64,000 nt of DNA, taken from assembly GCF_014652135.1 (NCBI RefSeq), contig NZ_BMYF01000025.1, positions 352 to 64,351 of the forward strand, given 5' to 3'. Shown one piece after another: positions 8,303 through 16,539 of this stretch; position 1 is the stretch's first letter; every line of letters begins with the position of its first letter. The stretch is from Mongoliitalea lutea. Its GTDB lineage: Bacteria > Bacteroidota > Bacteroidia > Cytophagales > Cyclobacteriaceae. Under the pieces are notes generated by a model. It searched no databases, had not been told where the DNA came from, and saw only the letters and a list, made by a program, of their open reading frames with translations. The position numbers and the translations under genes were made by a program.

Positions 8303-11053
8303 TTACCTGTAATTCCAGTGCATCATTGCATTCCACACCATCGGGGCTTGATGCAGATTTAGGTATCGATGCAGGGGATCGAAGGTGAAGGCAACGATGG
8401 AGCCTTTGCCAACAGGGACTTGGAAGATGGCCCCGTGACCGATGATTTCCTGTTCGTTGCGGACCATACCGGATACTACATAGGGAGGGTTTTTGGTAGC
8501 TGTTTTTTCTTCTTTCTCCACTTTTTCTACGGTAGGCATACCCAAAATCGGACCTTCATAAGGAACCTCATCCTTCAACTGCCCATAACCATACTGTGCC
8601 ACCATGTACTGACGATTGTATTTATCAGTTTGTAACAACGGGCCATTCCCTCTAAATAGATCAAAATCCTCCGGGTAACCATACAGAATAGGGTTGACGG
8701 GATTACGGGATTTACCTCGGACAATAGAACCCGGATGAAACAAAGTAGGCGTACTTACAGGAGACAATTCCGGAATTAATCCCGCTTCTGCCATGATCGC
8801 CGACGTATTTTCTAAGGTGATCAGCATTCCACCTTCCTCCACAAACTTTTTCAGATTTTCCATACCCACAAAACCTGGTCCACCTGTCATATCCGAAGTA
8901 CTGGCTGGAAAGCCATGGGAAGGAAAGTCAGCTGTTTTGGTATAGGGCATGGGGCCATATTTACTATCCACTCCATGGATAAAGTTTTTAGCATTTCCCC
9001 GAACTCTCGGTACTAAAATCACATCGTATTTAGCTCGGAGATTGCCCGCTTTTAAATCATCTTTATCAATGCTTGTGTATGGGATTTTGTTGGTGTCAAA
9101 GGTAAAGCGAGACCAACCCTCATCCTGTGTATTAAACCAAGTATGGTAAATTGAAATACGTGGTAATTGAATATCCCGTAAAGCAGCCCTCATGATTGTC
9201 ACAGGTTCTGGAACCAAATCCAATCCAAAGTTTTGAGCGATTTGCTTGGCTAGTGAAGCATTGATTTTACGGATTAAGACTGTTCCTGCCGGATACAGTT
9301 TACCTTGAATTTCCGTGCTATTGGGCAATACAAAAAACTCTGCATTCCTTGCTCCCGCTTCCACTGCATACAAAGCCGGCAACACATTTGCCTGTGCATG
9401 ATAAGGAATCAAATAACTGGTAGCATCAGCAGAAACTGTACCTTCGTATCGAACACCTGCCTCCACTCTTTTCAATTCGGCAGGATTTTTTTGCAACTCC
9501 TCATGCTTTTCCACTTCTACCCCATATAGATTGGGCAAAGTCCAGGCAATCGCATCGTAAGGAGGGAATTTTGCATCTTTTGGATAGGCCGTTGGGGTCA
9601 TCAAAGAAACCAGTAAGTTGCGATAAGGCTGCTCAGTCAGCGCGATATAATGGGTGTCATTTTCATGTACTTCAATCCCTTGCGCAATCAGTCGATCCGC
9701 TAGATAAGCAACCATACTAGGATCCCGTTGAGCTTTTGCAATGGAATAGGCTTTTGGACCCTCTGTTTTTCCTTTTTGAAGGCTGTTATAGCCTTTCTTG
9801 TAGAAGTTTTCTAGCAGAAGTTTGGCATTATTCGCCGCATAAGATAAGGAAGCGATCACCCCTACTTGAGTATAATTGATGTTATTCCGGAAAGACCACA
9901 ATACTTGAGGAGTCGCCGGGTCAGGTCTGTACCATTCTTTGGAAGTAGCCAAATCACCTGCATAGCGTGCTGTAGATAGATCTCTCAAGTATGTATCTGC
10001 ACCCGCATTTCCGTATGTTTCATAAAAGCGTCCATTGGAATTGTGATTATTGGCCACCCAAATCCCATAACCTGGCCACCAACCATCGTAAAATGCCCAA
10101 GTAAATGCTCCCGGCATTCCTTGAGCGGCTACGGCTGCCACATCATGGTTACCCATAACTTGCCACTCGCTTTGGGTAATGGGGTCCACGTAGTCATTGT
10201 AAGGTCCTGTTCCAGTGGAAATGTATAACAACGGAACCGACTCATGCAAATCCAACATTACCGTTGGATGAAACTCAAAGAATCCTTTGAAGATGCTTTT
10301 GGTAATTTCTTGGGAGATTTGTAAGCCATCCCGATTGTTGTCATGAAACACATACTTTCCCCAATAAGGCGTAGAGCGTGGAAATCCATCATCAAATTTT
10401 TCCCTACCCTTGGTATATCTGTAGTACCAATCCACCTGCTTATCCCAACCATCAGGCTCCATGATAGGGTTGATTACGGTAATAATATTTTCTCGAATCT
10501 GACGGATTTCATCATCTGTAGAAGTTACCAAGCGATAAGCTAGCTCCATCAGCATTTCTGGGGAGCCCATTTCCGTCGCATGCATTCCGCCTGACACATA
10601 ATAAATAGGTTTGCTATCTTGAATGATCGCGCGAGCTTGTTCAGGGCTGGTGATTCGAGCATCCGCCAAACGAGCCGTTTGGGTTTTATAATGCTCCAAT
10701 CGTTCGATACTTTTCTCATCCGCAATAATCACTAGGTAAAAGGACCTACCCTCTTCAGATTTTCCCATTTCTTGCATATGCACCATGGGAGAGGTTTCTG
10801 CCAATTTCTTGTAATACCCAAAAATCTCCTCAGAGCGATGCACATGTCCCTCTGCTCCTATGATATGTCCAAAAAACTTCAAGGGAGAAGGGATGGTAGG
10901 ATGGTCCACCATATTCAATAGCTTCTCTGGCAAAAAACGGGCATCCGTAGTGTAGTCTTTGATGAGTTGGTTGTATTGCTCATCGAGTTGCTGAGCAAAA
11001 AGTGAGGTATAAATACAGAAGATGCATGCAAGGGAAAGTATTTTTCGTAGCAT
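8303..11053 (-). CDS. M14 family zinc carboxypeptidase, exported
   Basis: 916 residues from the ATG at 11053, which gives a clean signal peptide (MLRKILSLACIFCIYTSLFA). The longer in-frame start at 11143 would begin inside a repeat. Zinc ligands of the M14 metallopeptidase fold are seen in SGGMHATEMGSPE (HxxE) and a downstream His in MLDLHESVP. After the peptidase domain (about residues 50-420) comes a long C-terminal part with a class I glutamine amidotransferase-like look (FVEEGGMLITLENTSAIM), as in many Bacteroidota relatives. It probably trims peptides outside the cytoplasm. Its stop codon abuts gene-end repeat copy 3. Confidence 0.88.
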   Translation of the reverse strand: MLRKILSLACIFCIYTSLFAQQLDEQYNQLIKDYTTDARFLPEKLLNMVDHPTIPSPLKFFGHIIGAEGHVHRSEEIFGYYKKLAETSPMVHMQEMGKSEEGRSFYLVIIADEKSIERLEHYKTQTARLADARITSPEQARAIIQDSKPIYYVSGGMHATEMGSPEMLMELAYRLVTSTDDEIRQIRENIITVINPIMEPDGWDKQVDWYYRYTKGREKFDDGFPRSTPYWGKYVFHDNNRDGLQISQEITKSIFKGFFEFHPTVMLDLHESVPLLYISTGTGPYNDYVDPITQSEWQVMGNHDVAAVAAQGMPGAFTWAFYDGWWPGYGIWVANNHNSNGRFYETYGNAGADTYLRDLSTARYAGDLATSKEWYRPDPATPQVLWSFRNNINYTQVGVIASLSYAANNAKLLLENFYKKGYNSLQKGKTEGPKAYSIAKAQRDPSMVAYLADRLIAQGIEVHENDTHYIALTEQPYRNLLVSLMTPTAYPKDAKFPPYDAIAWTLPNLYGVEVEKHEELQKNPAELKRVEAGVRYEGTVSADATSYLIPYHAQANVLPALYAVEAGARNAEFFVLPNSTEIQGKLYPAGTVLIRKINASLAKQIAQNFGLDLVPEPVTIMRAALRDIQLPRISIYHTWFNTQDEGWSRFTFDTNKIPYTSIDKDDLKAGNLRAKYDVILVPRVRGNAKNFIHGVDSKYGPMPYTKTADFPSHGFPASTSDMTGGPGFVGMENLKKFVEEGGMLITLENTSAIMAEAGLIPELSPVSTPTLFHPGSIVRGKSRNPVNPILYGYPEDFDLFRGNGPLLQTDKYNRQYMVAQYGYGQLKDEVPYEGPILGMPTVEKVEKEEKTATKNPPYVVSGMVRNEQEIIGHGAIFQVPVGKGSIVAFTFDPLHRYLNLHQAPMVWNAMMHWNYR

Positions 11054-11126
11054 AAGACGTGGTATTGTTGATGATTGCAGGAAAGTACAAAAAATAATAA
11101 TCGAGCAAAAACAAAATTCCTCGAAA

Positions 11127-11220
11127 GGTCCCTCGCTAATCAAACAGATTTAACACTGATCTAAAACTTTTAAAAATTATCTGTAATAAATCTGTTAAAT
11201 CAGCAAGATCTGCGAGAGCC
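11127..11220 (-). repeat. Gene-end repeat copy 4, with inverted ends
   Basis: This 94-base element fills the spacer between the aminotransferase stop and the M14 gene. Its two ends are imperfect inverted repeats: GGTCCCTCGC at the left and GGCTCTCGC read from the right. Inside, AACAGATTTAACA faces TGTTAAATCTGTT. It therefore looks like a complete, MITE-like copy of the family of which 6463, 7671 and 8246 show only one end. The right end touches the TAG stop of the aminotransferase gene. Confidence 0.6.
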
Positions 11221-12368
11221 TATAATGATTGATGAAGAACCTTGATGAATGCTTGGATATCCTCTTGAGTATTGAATAGGTGAAGGGAAACACGGATACC
11301 TTCTCCCCTTACAGAAACATAGACTTTTGCTTCTTCCAAGTCTTTCAGAAGGTCCGTTCGCTCAATTCCACTTGGTAGGCCAATAGCAAATAGGTGTTTG
11401 GCACGATAATCCTCTTCCTCAACCCAAAATCCATGGGCTTTACAGAAGGAAATCAAGGGTCTGGCTAACTCATCCACATAAGCAGTGATCATCTCAGGAG
11501 TCCATTCCAGCAATTGGATCAGTGCAGCTTCCAGCATGGGCATCAGATTAAAACTGCTGAATTCCCCCATATTAAAACGACCGGCTCCTTCGGAATATTC
11601 GGAAGTATAATTGGTAAGTGATGCAAAATTTTCTGCATTGGCACGGTTCATCCAGGATTCTTCCAAAGGTTTTCCATGGTTATATATTTCGGAATAATAG
11701 GCCAAACCACTCGCATAAGGCCCCATCAACCATTTATAGCCTGCACAAACCAAGGCGTCTATGTTATATTTATCCACATCTATGGGCATGGCACCCACCG
11801 ATTGTGTCCCATCGACTATGAAGTGACAATTATGTTTTTGACAAGCCTCTCCTATTGTTTCCAAATCAAAAATAGTCCCATCCGCCCAGTGAATGGTTGA
11901 AATGACAATCGCCGTGCAGGAATCATCTATAGCATCTATAATTTGTTGGTTCCAAACCGCAGCTCTGCCAGCCTGAATTTGAGGAGCAGATACAACTTCT
12001 AAGGATTGCCCATGCTCTGAGCACCAGCCTTCAGCTGTATAAAAACCGCTAGGAAACTCATCCGATACGACCAAAACCTTGCTTCCCTGATTAGTTGGAA
12101 GGTTTTGAATAGCAGTCATCAACCCATAACTCGCTGAAGGAATAATCGCAACCTGTGAAGCTGATGCATGAACCAACTGAGCAAACAGGCCTTTAACTCT
12201 AGCTGCAGTTGTAAAAAAATCAACCGGTTTGATTTGAGTTGGGTTGCGTTTTTTAATCAAGGCCTGATAGCCTGCCTCTTCAACCGAACGCAGCAAAGGA
12301 GACATGTAGGCGGCATTGAGGTAATGTATGTCTTCAGGTAATTGAAAGAGCTGTTTGTAGTGGGTCAT
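11220..12368 (-). CDS. PLP-dependent aminotransferase class V family protein
   Basis: 382 residues with the fold type I architecture of cysteine desulfurase-like and isopenicillin N epimerase-like enzymes. The PLP aspartate region is FIVDGTQSVGAMPID, and the Schiff-base Lys lies in DALVCAGYKWLMGPY, near residue 217. A cysteine desulfurase active-site loop is not obvious, so desulfurase activity should not be assumed. It is a single gene on the minus strand, with gene-end repeat 4 immediately after the stop and the TBDR terminator upstream. Confidence 0.85.
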   Translation of the reverse strand: MTHYKQLFQLPEDIHYLNAAYMSPLLRSVEEAGYQALIKKRNPTQIKPVDFFTTAARVKGLFAQLVHASASQVAIIPSASYGLMTAIQNLPTNQGSKVLVVSDEFPSGFYTAEGWCSEHGQSLEVVSAPQIQAGRAAVWNQQIIDAIDDSCTAIVISTIHWADGTIFDLETIGEACQKHNCHFIVDGTQSVGAMPIDVDKYNIDALVCAGYKWLMGPYASGLAYYSEIYNHGKPLEESWMNRANAENFASLTNYTSEYSEGAGRFNMGEFSSFNLMPMLEAALIQLLEWTPEMITAYVDELARPLISFCKAHGFWVEEEDYRAKHLFAIGLPSGIERTDLLKDLEEAKVYVSVRGEGIRVSLHLFNTQEDIQAFIKVLHQSL

Positions 12369-12440
12369 GGGTATGAAGTATTAAGTCAGGCTTTTACATT
12401 CCAAACATATAAACTACCTAGCGATTTTAGATAAAAAAGT

Positions 12441-12487
12441 TAAAAAAGCTATTTGAGGCACGCTAAAAACGTGTGCTCAAATAGCTT
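12441..12487 (-). terminator. Terminator after the copper-type TonB receptor gene
   Basis: AAGCTATTTGAG (12446-12457) pairs with CTCAAATAGCTT (12476-12487), with CACG/CGTG extending the stem inward. Read on the minus strand it ends in a run of six T and a second T-run. It lies directly after the receptor stop at 12503. Confidence 0.85.
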
Positions 12488-12502
12488 CTTTTCATCTAAT
12501 CA

Positions 12503-14761
12503 TTAAGGAAACTTCAAACTGAGCATCACAAAGAAATTTCTCCCTGGTGCAAACAAGGGTCTCCTATCAGGTCCTATAGGACGGTTTAAGTGTTCATAAT
12601 ACGCCTGGTTGAGTAAGTTCTGAGCACCAATTTTTAGTGCTAATTGAGACGTAATCGCGTACGATGCATCCACATCTACTAGCGTAAATCCAGGAGTGGC
12701 CATTTCACCAAAGAGTACTGAAACTCTGTTTTGTGCAGTCACATGGCGTAATCGGAGCGCTGAATGCAGCTTATTGTCCAAATGATTTCCAATCAAAGCA
12801 TAGCGAATGTCCAAAGGTGCAATTTCAGGAAGTGCTTCTGAGATACTAAGATTTTGACCATAAGTATAGGCAAATGCAAACTCCTGTTGCACTCCCCAAC
12901 CCAAATACTGACTCAGGCTTAGTTCTAATCCTGTTTTCAACGCTCTATCGATGTTGATAAATTGCCTAACTCCAGGAGCAGAGGCTATTCTAGGGGTCAA
13001 TTCTGTTCGCTCTGCTGTAATATAATCAGTCAAGTAGGCAGCAAAGGCATTAAACTCCACTTGGATTTTTTCTTTCCTATAGCCCACTACAAAATCTAAT
13101 TGATTATTGGTTTCAGGTTTCAGTGCCGCATTCCCCACTAGCTCATAAGGGTCCATGCCAACTGGAAAGTAATTGATAAATCGCTCTGTCAAACTACCAC
13201 TTCTCTGTACCCTAGCCAACCACACACTCAGGTTCAGTTCCTCTGTCAAGTCCTTTTTAAGTCCCATAGAAATACCAGGATTCAATTGAGTGACTTGAGT
13301 TGCTCCATTGGCTTGTTCGAATTCTGGTTCAACATCCCTCGCTACAGCGTGATTGACATCTAAGCGCCCACTCACAGAAAGCATGTATGCACCTAATGGC
13401 AAATTATAATTCACAAAAGTTCCTAATTTTTGAATCTGTGAATCCTGCCAGGCATTATCCAATACAACTCTTCCTGCCATAGGCCCCATCAAAAATTCCC
13501 TTTCCCGGATTCCTTGTGCAGACTCAGAGCGATAATCTGCCCCAGCATACATTCGTCCATTCCCTAATTTCCACAAACCTTCCGTACGTCCACCATAATT
13601 CTGAGTAAAAGCTGGTACTCGTGCATTGTTCATTCTAGGATTTAAATCTCTTAACAAATTATCCATCAGATGGTCTACTTTGGTAAGATAAATAGAAGAT
13701 GTCCATGACAGTAAATTACGTTGTTGATAGGTGCGTGTATGCCTCAAGGAAGCCATCCAGGTATCATCCGAACGTAAATCCATCGCCAAACTTGGAAAAT
13801 CTACGTCTCTGGCAAAATTCCTATTGACCGTCACCTGAACCAAATCTCTTCTACCCACTTTAAAATCCCCATACATTCCGACCGTTCCTCTTCTAAAATT
13901 TGCTGGCACTACATTGCCCTCACCATCTACATAATCAGTGCCTGTAGACCATGACCCCATGACTCCGATATCATGATTCTCCCCTGACACCCCTACTCTG
14001 CCCTCATGTCTCCAAATATTCCCATTACTCTCATACATAGTCGAATATCGTCCATAGACTCCATTTGGAAAGGAAAAGTTAGGATCTTCCTGTACAAAGT
14101 TGATCGTTCCACCCAACCCAATGCCGTAGCGAAGGGCATGCGGTCCCTTGAGAATTTCCACTTGCTTAATCCGGTTCAAGGCAATTTGAGAAGTTGGAGG
14201 ATCCATGCGATTGGGACAGGCAGCAATTGCTGACTGAAGACCATCAATGACAACATTTAATTGCTCATACTTAAACCCTCTCATTACAGGATCAAATGCA
14301 AAAGCCCCACTTTTTCGTATCCCGTTAACAACAGGATTTTGATTTAATATAGCTCCTGCATCGTGGTGGAGACGCTCTTGATCGGATATCTTGATCCGCT
14401 GATCTTTTTCATCCGTTTGTTTTAAAGAAATTATGGTGATCGGTTGCAAATGATAGGATTGTTCCATCCGTAAAATCCTGCCCACCCCTATAGCCGATTC
14501 GAGTTCTGATGCTTTTAAAGTCCATTTACCATATAAAACATGACTAAAATGAATGGATTCTCCTGCTTGAAAGCGAAGGGTGATTTTTCCAGAATCATCT
14601 GAAATACCGGATTGATCAGCATACTGATAAGTCAATCCAATGATGGGTTCTAATGTTTGGCGATCGAGTAGCTGGATCGTTTGGGCATTAGAAAAGGTGA
14701 TTGCTCCCCACAACAATAGGAGATGCAGGTATATATGCGCTTGAATTAAAGGCGAGTTCAT
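12503..14761 (-). CDS. TonB-dependent outer-membrane receptor, OprC/NosA-like (copper)
   Basis: 752 residues from the ATG at 14761, giving a signal peptide ending near FSNAQ. A short carboxypeptidase-regulatory-like domain (about 25-100), a plug domain and a beta-barrel ending in an aromatic-containing strand (VMLSLKFP) follow. The plug contains AACPNRMDPPTS; RMDPPTS is typical of the TonB copper receptor family. The CxxxM copper ligands of OprC correspond to Cys182 and Met186 here. An HxM pair (His364, Met366, in DHLMD) lies 182 residues further on, almost the spacing known for OprC (Cys143 to His323). I infer copper uptake. It is co-oriented with the small Cys protein upstream (110-base gap), probably one operon. 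Confidence 0.85.
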   Translation of the reverse strand: MNSPLIQAHIYLHLLLLWGAITFSNAQTIQLLDRQTLEPIIGLTYQYADQSGISDDSGKITLRFQAGESIHFSHVLYGKWTLKASELESAIGVGRILRMEQSYHLQPITIISLKQTDEKDQRIKISDQERLHHDAGAILNQNPVVNGIRKSGAFAFDPVMRGFKYEQLNVVIDGLQSAIAACPNRMDPPTSQIALNRIKQVEILKGPHALRYGIGLGGTINFVQEDPNFSFPNGVYGRYSTMYESNGNIWRHEGRVGVSGENHDIGVMGSWSTGTDYVDGEGNVVPANFRRGTVGMYGDFKVGRRDLVQVTVNRNFARDVDFPSLAMDLRSDDTWMASLRHTRTYQQRNLLSWTSSIYLTKVDHLMDNLLRDLNPRMNNARVPAFTQNYGGRTEGLWKLGNGRMYAGADYRSESAQGIREREFLMGPMAGRVVLDNAWQDSQIQKLGTFVNYNLPLGAYMLSVSGRLDVNHAVARDVEPEFEQANGATQVTQLNPGISMGLKKDLTEELNLSVWLARVQRSGSLTERFINYFPVGMDPYELVGNAALKPETNNQLDFVVGYRKEKIQVEFNAFAAYLTDYITAERTELTPRIASAPGVRQFINIDRALKTGLELSLSQYLGWGVQQEFAFAYTYGQNLSISEALPEIAPLDIRYALIGNHLDNKLHSALRLRHVTAQNRVSVLFGEMATPGFTLVDVDASYAITSQLALKIGAQNLLNQAYYEHLNRPIGPDRRPLFAPGRNFFVMLSLKFP

Positions 14762-14871
14762 AAGAATAATTTTGAAATTAAAGTAAGGCTTGGACAAAAC
14801 TGATCCATGCTAACTCGCAGAGGAGTAGCTGGCAGGTAATTTGTCAATACACATGTGGATCTTTAAAAAAA

Positions 14872-15246
14872 TCAGGCAGTTGGAGGATGAAAGAATTCAA
14901 GATAAGCTCCTTGAGGTTGATTGGCTGGCACGAATAAACATTCAGACCTATCAACTACTTTTCTCTGGGTTAAAAAAACCTGATTGGCAGATGTCGACAA
15001 GTACAGCATTTGTACCTCTTCAGGAATCAGCCCCTTCTTGTTGTCTTCATGATCTTTCGCTTGGTCCAAACGCTTATCCAATTCACACAATCCATCACAT
15101 GCCAATTCAGGTTGCTCTTTATTTTCACAAAAGGCCTCTGCAATGGCTGCCCTATTCAAATAAAAATGCGTCTGAATCAAGGAATAGTTCATTCCTGAAA
15201 GCAGTAATAGATGTGATAGGGCTATATGTGTAAAAGACTTGAACAT
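14872..15246 (-). CDS. Small cysteine-containing protein paired with the copper receptor
   Basis: 124 residues, with an N-terminal hydrophobic segment (residues 8-25) and three conserved-looking cysteines: Cys40, then Cys50-x3-Cys54 in ACDGLCELDKRL. Small proteins with this CENKxxPxxxCxGxCxL pattern occur widely in Bacteroidota near TonB copper receptors; the function is not established. The C-terminal half is charged and of low complexity. It is the first gene of the probable operon with the receptor. It has a Crp/Fnr-like site and TAATTTTG box immediately upstream (15261-15304), leaving a leader of only about ten bases. A metal-handling role is inferred from context and cysteines. Confidence 0.75.
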   Translation of the reverse strand: MFKSFTHIALSHLLLLSGMNYSLIQTHFYLNRAAIAEAFCENKEQPELACDGLCELDKRLDQAKDHEDNKKGLIPEEVQMLYLSTSANQVFLTQRKVVDRSECLFVPANQPQGAYLEFFHPPTA

Positions 15247-15260
15247 TTGCTACAGAGTTG

Positions 15261-15304
15261 CAAAATTAAATTATAAGCGTTGCTAGGATGTGATTCAGGT
15301 CACA
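15261..15304 (-). promoter_or_regulatory. Promoter with Crp/Fnr-like site for copper-uptake genes
   Basis: TGTGA-N6-TCACA, a perfect Crp/Fnr-family palindrome, lies at 15289-15304. Read on the minus strand, GTGACCTGAATCAC is followed by exactly 21 bases and then TAATTTTG (15261-15268), a match to the Bacteroidota -7 box TAnnTTTG. The palindrome would be centred near -41.5, the class II activator position. The start codon is at 15246. The same arrangement with the same 21-base spacer occurs at 60271-60314. Confidence 0.75.
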
Positions 15305-15500
15305 CGATATGGTTTAAAAAATATCGACAATAGTCAATTACCTTATTTTCAAGGTTTGCTTTTTCACAGTGTTGCCTTTACTTTGCCAATAAAAGTAACC
15401 TGAAATAATTTATCTTGATTCTTGCTTCTTGATTCTTGTTTTTTATTAATCTCGGTTATTGAATCCTGAAACTTCTCCCATATAAATCCATCCTCTAATA

Positions 15501-16415
15501 ATGGTCAACATAACCCATAAATCCCCCACCCTTCGCAAAGCCATTGCTCAGGCAATTGTCAAGGTTAGTACACAAACTACTATAGACGCCATCGTAGAAA
15601 AAAAAGTACCCAAGGGAGATGTGTTTGAAATGGCAAAAGTAGCTGGCTTATTTGCAGCCAAGAGAACTGCCGATATGATTCCTGATTGCCATCCACTCCC
15701 GATAGAATTCACCGCTATCAGTTATGAAATCAAGGAATTAGAGGTTTATGTCTATGTAGAAATCCACACCATTTATAAAACAGGGGTTGAAGTTGAGGCC
15801 ATGCATGCAGCTTCTGTGGTAGCCTTGACTATGTACGACATGCTCAAGCCTATTGATAAACAAATTAGTATTGAGCAGATCAAATTGGTTGAAAAAAAAG
15901 GCGGAAAAACAGATTTTTCAAAAGATAAGCATACTAACCTAAAGGCAGCGATAGTTGTATGTTCAGATTCAATCACCGCAGGCAAAGCTGAGGACCGAGC
16001 AGGAAAAGTGATCATCCAAAAACTGGAGAACCACGGAATTGAAGTTCCATATTATTTGGCCGTTTCAGATGAAGTAGAGCAGATACAGCGTCAATTGAAG
16101 CAATACCTTGCTGAAAAAGTGGACTTAGTCATCTTCACCGGTGGTACTGGACTTTCCCCTAGGGATGTGACACCAGAAGCTATCAGACCATTATTGGAAA
16201 AAGAGGTTCCTGGTATAGAAGAGGCTATCCGCTCCTATGGTCAACAAAGAACCCCCTACTCCATGCTTTCACGCTCAGTTGCTGGATTGATCGGAAACAC
16301 CCTAGTGCTTGCACTTCCTGGTTCTACCAAAGGCGCAGAAGAATGCATGGATGCCATTTTCCCGGCTGTTCTTCATGTGTTTAAGGTAATGGAGGGGTCT
16401 AAGTTTAGGCATTAA
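15501..16415 (+). CDS. moaCB: Bifunctional MoaC-MoaB molybdopterin biosynthesis protein
   Basis: 304 residues forming two fused enzymes. Residues 1 to about 150 are MoaC (cyclic pyranopterin monophosphate synthase): DMIPDCHPLPI carries the conserved His, and GVEVEAMHAASVVALTMYDM with the following LKPIDK carries the catalytic Asp/Lys region. Residues about 155-304 are MoaB/MogA-like: IVVCSDSITAGKAEDRAG, the FTGGTGLSPRDVTPEAI motif, and a final ALPGSTKGAEEC loop typical of molybdopterin adenylyltransferases. The first part acts just after MoaA, the second adenylates molybdopterin before Mo insertion by MoeA. The fusion is known in Bacteroidota. It is followed by a bidirectional terminator at 16468-16507. 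Confidence 0.93.
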   Translation: MVNITHKSPTLRKAIAQAIVKVSTQTTIDAIVEKKVPKGDVFEMAKVAGLFAAKRTADMIPDCHPLPIEFTAISYEIKELEVYVYVEIHTIYKTGVEVEAMHAASVVALTMYDMLKPIDKQISIEQIKLVEKKGGKTDFSKDKHTNLKAAIVVCSDSITAGKAEDRAGKVIIQKLENHGIEVPYYLAVSDEVEQIQRQLKQYLAEKVDLVIFTGGTGLSPRDVTPEAIRPLLEKEVPGIEEAIRSYGQQRTPYSMLSRSVAGLIGNTLVLALPGSTKGAEECMDAIFPAVLHVFKVMEGSKFRH

Positions 16416-16467
16416 GGAAGTAAAAATAATACAAAGGGAAGCCTCCAATAGATTTGAATTATAGATC

Positions 16468-16507
16468 CATAAAAAACCAAACCATCAATAGGGTTTGGTT
16501 TTTTATG
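16468..16507. terminator. Bidirectional terminator between moaCB and the 595-residue gene
   Basis: A perfect 16-bp stem, CATAAAAAACCAAACC with GGTTTGGTTTTTTATG, around an 8-base loop. The A-run and T-run make it functional in both directions, as expected between the converging genes ending at 16415 and 16540. Confidence 0.9.
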
Positions 16508-16539
16508 AATGAAACCCAAAGGATTTATTCGCTTTTGGA

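Noticed and set aside
11054-11143. Upstream extension of the M14 peptidase
   Set aside because: The added 30 residues are translated from the repeat at 11127 and precede a proper signal peptide.
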